DNA of 36,473 nucleotides from Lentisphaerota bacterium (GTDB lineage Bacteria; Verrucomicrobiota; Lentisphaeria; Victivallales; SZUA-371): NCBI GenBank assembly GCA_003246475.1, contig QKAL01000071.1, positions 1 to 36,473 of the forward strand, read 5' to 3'. Shown piece by piece: positions 1 to 11,200 of this stretch (position 1 is its first letter; each line of letters starts with the position of its first letter). The notes under the pieces were generated by a model. It saw only the letters and a program-made list of their open reading frames with translations, ran no database searches and was not told where the DNA came from. The position numbers and the translations under genes were made by a program.

Positions 1-270
1 TTTTATGCGGGGTGGTAACTTCCTGGGCGTATAAACCAACGATAATTGCAGGGTATAAACAGATTACGATGCTTTTTGTTATTTTCCCCTGCTTGCATTT
101 GCATATATAGTGTGCTATGGTTATTAGCTTTTTTTGTAGTTACACCTTTGGGGATTTTAGCCTCGAAAGGGGTGAATTGTTTGTAAATAATTGAATATAT
201 TGGAGTTCCGGTGTAATAGAATTCGTCGGTGGCGGGTATCTGATAGTGGTGTATTGAAAGAAAAGGAATC

Positions 271-2127
271 ATGATAATGGCTGGTAGAATTTTGCTGGGT
301 TTGGCGATGCTGATATTTGCGGCACTGGTTGGGTGTCAGAATGAAGAGTACTATCGCAAGCAGCGCGAGGAAGCGGCGGCAAAACATTTTGACGAGGTTA
401 AGAAGTTTCAAGCCCCGGCCGATAAGGTTTTCACTCTTGAAGAATGCATTGGTTATGCCCTGAAAAACAACCTTGATCTTAAGGTTTACCAGTTGAAGGA
501 AGCCGTTGAGAATGCCGATAAGTATTCCGCGATTCTCCAGATGCTTCCGGAATCGAACGTGTCGCTTGAGCTCACCGGACGTAATAATGACAATGCCGCT
601 GCATCGATCGATGTGAAAACCGGGCAGCAGAGTCTGGTTATGAGCCGCAGTACCGACCGTTATGACGAAAAGTTCAACGTTGATATTGCTTTCAGCGCTG
701 TAGATTTCGGCGTTGCCTATCTTTCCTCAGTGCAGGCGCAGGACCGGGTCCTCCTCAATCGTTCCATGGAGCGTCGCGCCGCGCAGAATCTGATCCTTGA
801 TGTGGTCAAGGCGTATCTTTCGCTTGCCGCTACTCAGGACGCTTATGAAAGTACCGAAAAGCTCCTGGCAAGATGCCGTGATATTGATAAGGTTTTTCAG
901 GAACTCAGCGAAAGCAGGGCGATCTCTCAGCTTACCATTCTTGACGAACGCAAACGTTTTATCCGTTTGGAAGAAGCCTTTATGACTTTCCGCCGCAACC
1001 ATGCCAATGCCGCAGTTGAGCTGAAGTCGCTGATGGGGTTGACTCCCGACAGTCCGCTTCGCATCGATACGGCGATTCTCTCACAGGTTGATCCTTCCAT
1101 TCTGGCTCTGCCGGACATTTATTTTTTGGAAAAAGTTGCGCTGCGTCAGCGTCCCGAGCTCCGGCAGTTGGATATCCAGCATCATTTGACGGTTATTGAG
1201 AGTGATAAGACGATCATCAAAATGTTCCCCAATGTCAAAGCTTTCATGGATTTTACTCAGGACAATAATCAGTTCCTCTATAACCACAGCTGGGCTGAAA
1301 TCGGTATTCGCGCAGCTTACAACGTTGCCCGAATTCCCTCGCAGTTTGTGGAATACAAAGCCCTGAAGACGGAGCAGAAAGAGCTCGAGATCCGTTCGCT
1401 GGCGCTCTCTTTCGGGGTGGTTGGTCAGGTTCGCGTGGCTTACCGCAATATCGGTGAAGCATACCGCCGTTTCCAGCTGGATGACCGTTTTTTCAAGAAC
1501 TATACCCAGGAACTTGAAGCTGCACGCAATTCCTATTCGGCCGGTGGCGATATCAAGAAGCTTGACCTCGACCGTCTGGAACTCGAAGCGGTGGAAAACC
1601 AGATTTACCGCACGGTTGCTCTCGGCAACTGCTATCTGGCGTATTTCCGGCTGCTAAACGCGGTCGGGGTTGAGCCGCACTCCATCAAGCAGGCACATAC
1701 CATGTTTGCTGACTTGAAAATTAATCTTGCCAAAGAACTGCCCTATTGCCTTGGACAGCATTATGTCCGTGATGACGGAACCATCGTTTATAACGGTATT
1801 GCTTTCCTGACCACATTCGAGGATGATCAGCGTCAGGAAATTGACAAGTTCGCCCAGGCTGGATTCAAGAAACCGAAGCAGCCTTTGCCCTTACCCCAGC
1901 CGAAACTCAAGGTCGTTAATTATGGTGGCCAGACTTGGGTCGAGCATGTGTGGGATGGCATGGAGGAATCCATGGGTGAAGCTCTAGCCGCCAAGCCGGA
2001 GAAGGCCCCGGTTAAGGGTTATGTCAACAAGAACGGCATTGCTGTTTATAATAATGTGGAGGTTCGCGCCTCTTTGATGACTGAAGAGGAACGCCGTAAG
2101 CTTGATAAGCTTAACGGGGTTAATTAA
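271..2127 (+). CDS. TolC-family outer-membrane efflux lipoprotein with an unusual C-terminal extension
   Basis: 618-aa ORF. N-terminal hydrophobic segment ends in a lipobox-like 'AALVGC'. TolC/OEP-like helical repeats ('FTLEECIGYALKNNLDLKVYQLKEAVENADKYSAILQMLP', 'ARNSYSAGGDIKKLDLDRLELEAVENQIYRTVALGNCYLAYFRLLNAVG'). AAAGGA lies upstream of the ATG. Confidence 0.85.
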   Translation: MIMAGRILLGLAMLIFAALVGCQNEEYYRKQREEAAAKHFDEVKKFQAPADKVFTLEECIGYALKNNLDLKVYQLKEAVENADKYSAILQMLPESNVSLELTGRNNDNAAASIDVKTGQQSLVMSRSTDRYDEKFNVDIAFSAVDFGVAYLSSVQAQDRVLLNRSMERRAAQNLILDVVKAYLSLAATQDAYESTEKLLARCRDIDKVFQELSESRAISQLTILDERKRFIRLEEAFMTFRRNHANAAVELKSLMGLTPDSPLRIDTAILSQVDPSILALPDIYFLEKVALRQRPELRQLDIQHHLTVIESDKTIIKMFPNVKAFMDFTQDNNQFLYNHSWAEIGIRAAYNVARIPSQFVEYKALKTEQKELEIRSLALSFGVVGQVRVAYRNIGEAYRRFQLDDRFFKNYTQELEAARNSYSAGGDIKKLDLDRLELEAVENQIYRTVALGNCYLAYFRLLNAVGVEPHSIKQAHTMFADLKINLAKELPYCLGQHYVRDDGTIVYNGIAFLTTFEDDQRQEIDKFAQAGFKKPKQPLPLPQPKLKVVNYGGQTWVEHVWDGMEESMGEALAAKPEKAPVKGYVNKNGIAVYNNVEVRASLMTEEERRKLDKLNGVN

Positions 2128-2224
2128 AACGACAAAACCGCGCGGATTGGTTTTTATTACAGTAACATACTGATTTCCGGCAGAGATCAGTTGGGATATA
2201 GGCAGAAAATAAGGAGCTTGGACT

Positions 2225-5200
2225 ATGTATTTATTGGAAGACCGTATTCTGTTTGATGGTGCGGCCGCAGTTGATGTGGCTACTCTGATTAAGGAACAAC
2301 AGGACCAGCAGGAACAACAGCAGGAGGATGCGCAGAACGATACGCAGAACTCCGATGCTCAGAATCAGACAGCGGAAACCTCCAGCAGCGACAGCTCCGG
2401 CGATAACTCTGCCGATAGTACCACTGCCAGTACCGATTATACCGGCAGTATTGACGCTTTGATACAGGATGCGCTCAACAGTCAGCAACAGGATGTCCAT
2501 GTCCTGATTGTTTCCGAAACGCTCCAGAATGCCCATGAACTTGTAGATTCCGCCTCTGCCGATACGATTGTCATCTCCTATGACCCTGCCAAGGTCTCCC
2601 TCGATTCTCTGCTCGAATCCATTAAAAGCTCCCTCGGTGATAAAAAAGCCGATTCCATTGCCTTTGCCGTCCAGTCCAATGACGCCAGCCAGCTGATTAT
2701 TTCCAGTTCCGATGTGACCTCTGCCGAAAGTATTGCGAATGACGCCGAACAGCAGGAGTTCTGGTCCGAGCTTGGCACGTTGATGGATAGTGACGGTCGG
2801 ATCGATATTCTTTCTTCTGATTTTGCCGGTACCGCCAAGGGTGATTCGGTTATTGATGCGATTGAAAATCTGACTCATGCCGATGTAGCGGCGAGTACTG
2901 ACCTTACCGGCGGCTCCGCTGATGCCGACTGGATCCTTGAAGACGGCAATATCGATGTGGTCGACGTCTATTTCGACGGCGAAAAGATCGATGCCTACGA
3001 TTACGACATCACCGTAAAGGAATACCGTCAGCTGGCGATTATCAACTCCGAATTGAAGGATTCCGAAGATATTGCCTCGCAACTTGGAAATAATGTCGAT
3101 GTGCTTTATGTTGATGGCTACGATGCCATGTCGGAGATCGAAACGTATCTGGATGGTAAAGACGGGTTTTATGATTCCATCCATATGTTTGTTCATGGCG
3201 GCAACGGTTATTTCTATCTGGGCAATACCCGGGTGGACGGATCAACCGTCGATTCCCTCTCGGCACAGATCGCCGCCTGGGGCGACAGCCTGAATGAAGG
3301 CGGGGATATCCTTATCTATGGTTGCGATCTGGCTAAAGACGATGCCGGCCAGTCCTTTGTCGATAACCTTGCCGGTATTGCCCATGCCGATATCGCGGCC
3401 TCCAGCGACATTACCGGCCGTGCCGGTAACTGGGTCCTCGAATATCATTCCGGCAGTATCGCCGCCGGTGCTTTCACTATTGATTATGCTTACAACCTTA
3501 AGGATATTACCGTTACCACTATTTTGGACGATGACGGCGGACTGGCGGAAAAGACCACTCTCCGCGAAGCGATTGCCGAACTTAATGCCCTCGAAGGCGG
3601 CGGCACCATTACCTTTGCCAGTGCCGATACCCTCGGAGGAACGACGATCCGGTTGAAAACAGGAGCAAACTATAACGAGCTGGTGATTACTAATGATATT
3701 TCCATAAACGGCGAGATAAGCCTGGGCAACGGTGCCTTTACTTATGTGGGCATTACCCGGGAGGATGCCTCTGCTCCCGTAAACGGTTTGGAAAGCGCTC
3801 AGGCGCATATCAATTATGCCGATGGTAATAATGACTATTATGTTGACCAGATTCAAGATAAAATTGATGACACACCCAACAAGGATGCTACGGAAATTGA
3901 TGATCCCACTCCTCAAAGTTGGGTAATGTATTATTTCAATCGTTCCATTGGTGAAGTGGGGGAGACTGATTATTCCGGACAACTGGTGGCAAGCATTACA
4001 AATGCTTATAATGAAGCCAACAACCTCGTTACTTATTTACAGACGAAATATGATGCGATGGTGGACGGGGCGGATAAAGTTGCCGCATTGGTTCAACTGA
4101 ACATTGCCATAAACTGTCGTAATGCAATCAGTGATTGTAACGACTCCAGTATTATTAACGGTTTGATTTTTACCGCCTACGACCAAATGACAACCTATGA
4201 TGGCGACACGATTAATCAGTATATGTCGATTTCGGGACAGCAGAATGCAAATGTTGTAACGTGCAATACTCAGATTGATGCGCTCAAAGACGCCGCCAAT
4301 GAGTTGTGCCGTCTGGCGGATAATCAGGGAGGCGCGTCGTTCCGTCTTCTGCGGGTTGACAGTGGGGCAACTGTGGTGATAAAAAATACGTCATTCTTCT
4401 TTGGCAAGGTTGACGAAAACGTTGAATATGGCAAGGGTCAAGGTGGCGCAATCTACAATCTTGGCAGTCTTACTTTGACCAATATTAATATCCATGACAA
4501 TACTGCCACGAATGACGGCGGCGGTATCTATAATGCCGGAACGTTGAACATCTATCTTCGCCCCGGGGAATATTCCGGCGTTGCCTATTGTACCATTAAT
4601 AATAATACGGCGGCGAACTCCGGCGGTGGGATTTTCAATTCCACCGGAACGGTGACGATCGAAGGAAACGATGTTAATCGTCCGGTTTACATTTCAAATA
4701 ACACGGCTACCAATGGTTCCGGCGGCGGTTACTACACGGAAACGGCTATCAATCTGACATTTGTGACGATATCTGGAAATGAGGCGGCTGCCGGCGCCGG
4801 CGGCGGCGGTTACATCAAAGATGCAGCCGGTGATTCCTACTTCTATAGTGTTGATTATAACACAAATAAAGCTGCGACCGATGGCGGTGGTCTCTATACG
4901 GATAATATGAGCGGCAAGCTGACCATGCGTTACAGTTGGATTCAAGACAACGAAGCGACCAACGGTAATGGCGGTGGTATTTATATGAAAGATTCCGGTA
5001 ATCTGATTATTGTCGGGCAATACACCGACGGTGTCGCTTATTCGTATGGCGATTGCTGGGATTGTTCAATTGTCACCGGCAATACCGCCGGAAATTCCGG
5101 CGGTGGGATCTATATGGATAACTCCGGTAATTTCACTGCAGACTTCCTGCGCCTGGGTGATAATACGGCGGAAACCGGTAATGGCGGCGGCCTTTATATG

Positions 5201-8200
5201 GTCGACTCCGGGACTGCCACGTTTTACGACTCCGAAATTTACCACAATATTGCCACGTCTGGTCTTGGCGGCGGTATTTATTATGCGGCGGCAACGCCAA
5301 GCGCCGGATTGATTTCCATCACCACCTCTTCGTTTTATAATAATAACAAATACAGTAATACTGTTTTCAGGGGCACCGGCGGCGGCGCGATCTATATGGT
5401 CGCCGGAAAGCTTACGGCCGTCAACTCCACGTTTGCCTACAATTATACCAACACCGGCAACGGCGGCGCCATCTACATCGGTTCTTCGCCGACGTTGAAC
5501 CTGACGTTCTGTACTTTGGCTTATAATGAAGCTATTAATGGTAAAGGCTCGGCATTTTACCTCGACGCCGCGTCAACGTCAACGATCCTAAACACGATTA
5601 TTCATGAAAATGAAGGCAATTCGGAATATTATTTTACTGACGGAGCCGCCAGTTCTATTTCCGGCACCTATAATGTCGTTTTGCGGCATAATTCCTTATG
5701 GGGGTATAATTTCGATGACGATTCCAATAAAGTTGTTGGTGACCTTGGCTTGGATACGGAACTCATGTACCACGCCAATTACAAGACCATGGCGCTGGCG
5801 ATCACCAATGAGAGCAGCGTGGCTTTTGCGGGATTGAAGATTTCTTCCATTTCCTATGACCAGCGCGGCAATTATCGCTATACGGTTGCGAATAATACCG
5901 TGGTGCAGTATGGGCGTGACAATAAGTCTTTGGTTGCCATCGGCGCTTTTGATCCGATCTTCAAGTTGACGGTAAACACCAAGGCGGATGATACGTCCGT
6001 ATTTTCTGCCGATCAAGCCAGCTTATATTCTAATTCCGCGATCTATAACTATGTGACCTTGCGCGAGGCGGTTTACTGGATTGACAATTATGAAGGTTCT
6101 GATTCTGATCGTTATATCAACTTCGATACTAGTGTCTTTAAACAGACTTCCGGCAATGATAATACCATCTACCTGCAGGGCAGCGGTGGTGGTGCCCAGA
6201 TTGTTATTGGTTCTTATCGAAGGGTTAATTCCGATAAACAGATCATCATCGATGGTTCGTTGTTTTCCGAACGTTCCGAAATTGACAACAATTATAACTA
6301 CGACCATGACACCCGTTCGTTACAGACCGATTCCTGGCGGATCACCATTGATGCCCGCAGCAGTGAGGATGCCACCGCCAATTCCCGTATATTCGGCATT
6401 AGTTCCGGCGTGGTGACCATAAATGACATAACTGTTCAAAATGGTGTTGCCAGTACTGCTTATACCGGTTTTTCCAGCGGTGGCTGCGGCGGTGGGATGT
6501 ACATTATCGGTGGAACTGTCACACTGAACAATATACTGATTCAGAACTGTACAGCCGCCCATGCCGGCGGCAGCTATAGCTCCGGTTACGGCGGCGGAAT
6601 TTATCTGTCTTGGGATATTGGGGATATTCGGGCAAACCTGTCTATGTCTGATACCACTATTACTGGCTGCGCCTCTGGCGCGGAAGCGGATGGACAGGCG
6701 TCGCATAACTCCGGTTACGGCGGCGGTATGTATGTGACATATGGCGCTGATTTATTCATGCAGCGTTGTACCGTTGATAATAACACGGCGACCAACAACA
6801 GTACCTATTATACTGATTCGGCGCTTGGCGGCGGGATATGCTTCCGTAACTCATGGGGCAATATATATATCTACAATTCCACCATCGCTCATAATACGGT
6901 ATATTCCGTCGCGGAGGGTAGCGGTACCGCTCTGGGGGCGGGGATCTACGCTGATGTGTGGAACCTTAATATTGTACAGTCTACGATAGCCTATAATCTT
7001 GCCAACCTCAAAGACGGATCTGATGAAACCAACCACAGTGCATTGTATGTTGCCGATACATATAATTCTGCCGTTTTGAATAAGCTGCAGAATTCGATTG
7101 TGGCGAATAATCAAACGTTGGTGCGCGGTAATGCCGGGCGCTATACCTATAACGATATATACGCTCTGGAGGATAATGTTTCGGCAACTGCAGCCAATGC
7201 CAGTTATAATATTATTGGGCGATATTTTACCGGTGTTGACAACTTCGATTGGGGTGATGCATCGCTCCATAACCATGTCAGCACCAATATCGATCCGGCC
7301 AGCGCCATGTATGGTAAGATCGATGACTTGTATCTGTGTGAAACGTTGTATTATCGTGGCGGCCTGACCCGTTCGCTGAAGCTGCTTGAGGGCAGCTGGG
7401 CACTGAGTAATTATGGCGCGACACTTGGGGGAAATGCAAGTTCCGATCAGCGCGGGGCGGACAGATACGTCGGTATGTATGTTATCGGTTCATATCAACC
7501 GATCCATAATGTGGTGGTTGACCGTGCCGGAGACTCGAACAGCGTTCCGACGGACGTTTACCATAGCTTTACCACCAATACGCCGTGGCTTTCGGACAAC
7601 AATCTCCGTGAGGGCGTAATGTGGGCGGATCCCGATTCGACTATCACTATCATGGAAAATTTGGAGACCTGGCAGAAAGTCGGCAATTCCTACGCCTATG
7701 TGCCAGTCCTCGGTCTTTCGACCATTACGTTGACGAGTACTCTAACTATTGACAAGTCGGTGGAAATAGTTACGCAAAATAATCATGAGGTTATTATTCA
7801 GGCGTCGGAAAACTCGCCGTCGGTTTCGGCATATACTTTCAGTGTTCTGACCTTGGCGCTGGGCGAAGTTACCGGCAATCCGATCACGGTGACGCTGAAC
7901 AATCTGGTTATCCGGCACGGTTCCGCGCAGTACGGCGGCGGTATCTATTCGCAGGGCAACCTGATATTGAACAATACCCAGATCACCGATAACTGCGCGC
8001 AATATGGTGGCGGTATCTACTCGGTGGGCCGTGACCTTACAATCAATTCAGGTTCCAGTGTATACGGCAACGAGGCCTCCGAAAAAGGCGGCGGGATTTA
8101 TTTCCAGGCGTCGAAGAACTTCTCGATCAGTTATGCGGAGATCTACGACAATACGGCGCGAGTGGGCGGTGGTATGTATGTTATCGGTGCCGGCGGCGCC

Positions 8201-11200
8201 GGAGCGGAATGTATAATCGAATACAGTGCGGTTTACAGCAATACCGCGTCTGACCAGGGCGGCGGCATCATGGTCTCCGCTGCGGACCTGACCGTGGTCA
8301 ACTCCACGGTGAGCCAGAATACTTCCGGCAATAACGGCGGCGGTATCAACTTCGGCGGCGGCGGCACGCTTTCACTGATCTATGTGACGGTTGCCAACAA
8401 CAGCAATACCGGTGGCAGTGGCGCCGGGCTCTATCAGAGCGCAGGTGTCCTGCAGATGGCCAATACCGTGATCGCACAGAATACCGGGACTGACGTATTT
8501 CTCTATGCGTTCGATGGTAGCCGCGTCCATGCGGTATATTCGGTGCTCGGTACGGTCAACAGTGAAAGTTATTTCCCGACGGCGGCAGCCAAAAGCGTAT
8601 ATATTTCCACCCGCGATAACTTTACGGTCGCCGAACTTTTCCTGGACACCGCAGTCAGTGATAACGGCGGCCCGACGAAATCCCTCTATGTCGGCGGCGG
8701 AACCACTCCAAGTTTCCTGTACCAGAAAGGAACGCAGGTGGCTTTGGGGGACGATGGAGAATATTACTATCAGACTGTAACAGGCGGGGTCTGGTATAAA
8801 TTGGCTGATTCGACGCTGAAGGATGGGGCGGTTACGGAGACTCCCATTCAATACGACCAGCGAGGTTCCCACCGGCATGACGGGGTTGCCGCCGATAATG
8901 GAACAACCATCGGCTCCTATGAAAAGATGACGATTGCCGAGGCAACGCATTATTATATTGGGGGAATTAATGATAATGTTAATGATGCGAGTAAATGGAC
9001 TAATTCCGCGTCGGTTGGTGATTTCATAGTTCCAGATTCGATTTTCGTTTTTGACACCCATTATGGAACCCTTGATGCTGTAACTATTGAAGCGATATGG
9101 ACAGTTGGTTCGAAATGTACGGTTGAAATTCATAATGGATATGAGGTTACTGTTGGCACAACAAGCTTCACCGTGTCGATTGCGAATTTGACGGTTGACA
9201 GTGGCGGTTCTTTTACGGTCAACGGTCTGTTTGTCGGCGAGGTCACCTTGGCAGGGGATCTGGTACTGGCGACGACGAACCTGAGCGGAATCACCATTGC
9301 CAGCGCGACGGATACCAGCACGGTTACCTATTCGGCCATTGCCGGGACTACTCAGGAATTGCTGATCGTGGCAGATGCCAGCGGTTACGGCAATCTGACC
9401 CTTAATGGCGGAACAAAAACCTCAAGTGAGTCGACGTTATATGTCCGCGGCAATCTGACGGTGGGAAGTGTATTCAATGCCAATAATATTTCGGTCAACG
9501 GACTTATAAACGTGACCGCTTCCGGAAATTTATCCGGCGATGAAGTATATTCTCTGGGGAGTGTTACCATCACCGACGGAACCTTTACCGCCTCCGGCGC
9601 GGTAACGGTCGGGACCTCAATGATGAATGCCGATTTGACTATCGATGGCGGGACTTACAGCAGTGCCGCGACACGGGTATATGGTAATGTGAGTCTGTCC
9701 AACGGTACGGGAATGACCGTGACCGACTTCAAGGCTGACGGATTGGACGTTAATAACAGCCAGTTGAATGCTGGAACCGGAGATATTACCATTTACAATA
9801 ACGGCGCGATTATTATGGCTTCGGGGGGGTCAATTTCCGGTTGGAATATTGCTGCCGCCGACTTGAGCGTTGACGGTTCTACCGTTACCGCCAGCAATAA
9901 CCTGACCATTGCCAACCAGATCTATATTGATAATGCGACGTTGACGGCAACGAATAATATCTCCGGCACCGGCATTACCTCGACCGGCAGTAACGAATCC
10001 GTTCTTACGGCGAAAACGATCTCGATTACCAACTTCGACGTGCAGGACACCAGTACGCTGACAATATCTGTATCCACCGACTTCACAATTTATGACCATG
10101 ACGGCGGAACATATAATTCGGACAATATGACGGTTGCGTCTAATGCCCGGATCAAGTTCGTCACCACTCAGGCAGCGGATGTTGTCATTCAGGATGGCGC
10201 GGCCGGCATACAGGGGATATTCTATGTTGAAGCGTATGCGTTAAGTGTTGATATTACCTTGTCCGCTGGTGGGCTAGGTCTTTCCAGCACGGGTCTTCCG
10301 CTGGAAATTTCTACAATCCATGTCGAGCGCTCTATTGAAATTGGCGGTAATGTCAAACTGGTAGATGCCAATGCCCTGATTCAATCCAACACCGGGCATG
10401 TCTATGTCGAGACCACTAATCTTGACGGCGATGGCAATAACCTCACCGTCAGCGCCGTTAATGGTGACGTTCGTTTGAAGAATCTCAACGATCTCGGAAA
10501 TCTAAATGTCATCAGCAACAGTGCGGTGCAATTATACGGGACGATCGTGGCGTCAGGGGATATTACATTCAACCAGAATACGGTGATTGCCGGCAGCAAT
10601 GTCTCAGTCACTGGCCGGAATCTCAATATTAAGGATATCAGCGGTACCGGCACACAAAATCTGACCTTGAATAACTCGGTTGGAAACAATATCGACAACA
10701 TTACCGGCTTGCAAAACCTGACGCTGGCAGGTGCCGGCAGTTTCGGGTTGACGCTGGTCGGAATCACCGGTTCGTTGACCAACAGCGCGGCGACGACGAT
10801 CGGAACCTTGACTCTTGCTGGTGCCACAAATCAGGTTATTTCCAATACCGGCAGCCTGACCGTAACCGCGCTGAATTATAACAGTACCGGCGGCATCGAA
10901 TTTCGCCGCGGCAGTGTCTATGTTACTAATTTTAACTGGATATCCAATCTGAACGTGACCATCAGTAACGGCAATCTTTATCTGGAAAATGCTCCGGCTA
11001 TCCCGGGTGACCGCTGGTTTGTGACCAGCGGCAGTGGGATGCTGTATCAGCAGATGGTCGGGGCTGGAAATACGGTTTACCGTATTGGATCGGCAAATGG
11101 CGGTCTTGACCTTACGTTGACTTCCGGTATTGGTGCCAATGGTTGGGTCGGTCTCCGGGCCAGTGACGGTATAGCGGCAAATAATCCCTACAATCCATCA

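Noticed and set aside
2231-3196. 321-aa minus-strand ORF antisense to the start of the giant gene, plus other antisense ORFs (3242-3982, 6320-6706, 8372-9133)
   Set aside because: They mirror a plus-strand gene with convincing domains and a good RBS. Their translations are low-complexity (Ile/Gly/Arg rich) with no recognisable motifs, as expected from the complement of a repetitive gene.
4440-8420. Possible CRISPR-like or tandem DNA repeat (recurring GGCGGCGGTATCTAT)
   Set aside because: The repeats are in-frame codons for the GGGIY beta-helix motif, with variable spacing and no conserved repeat/spacer structure.
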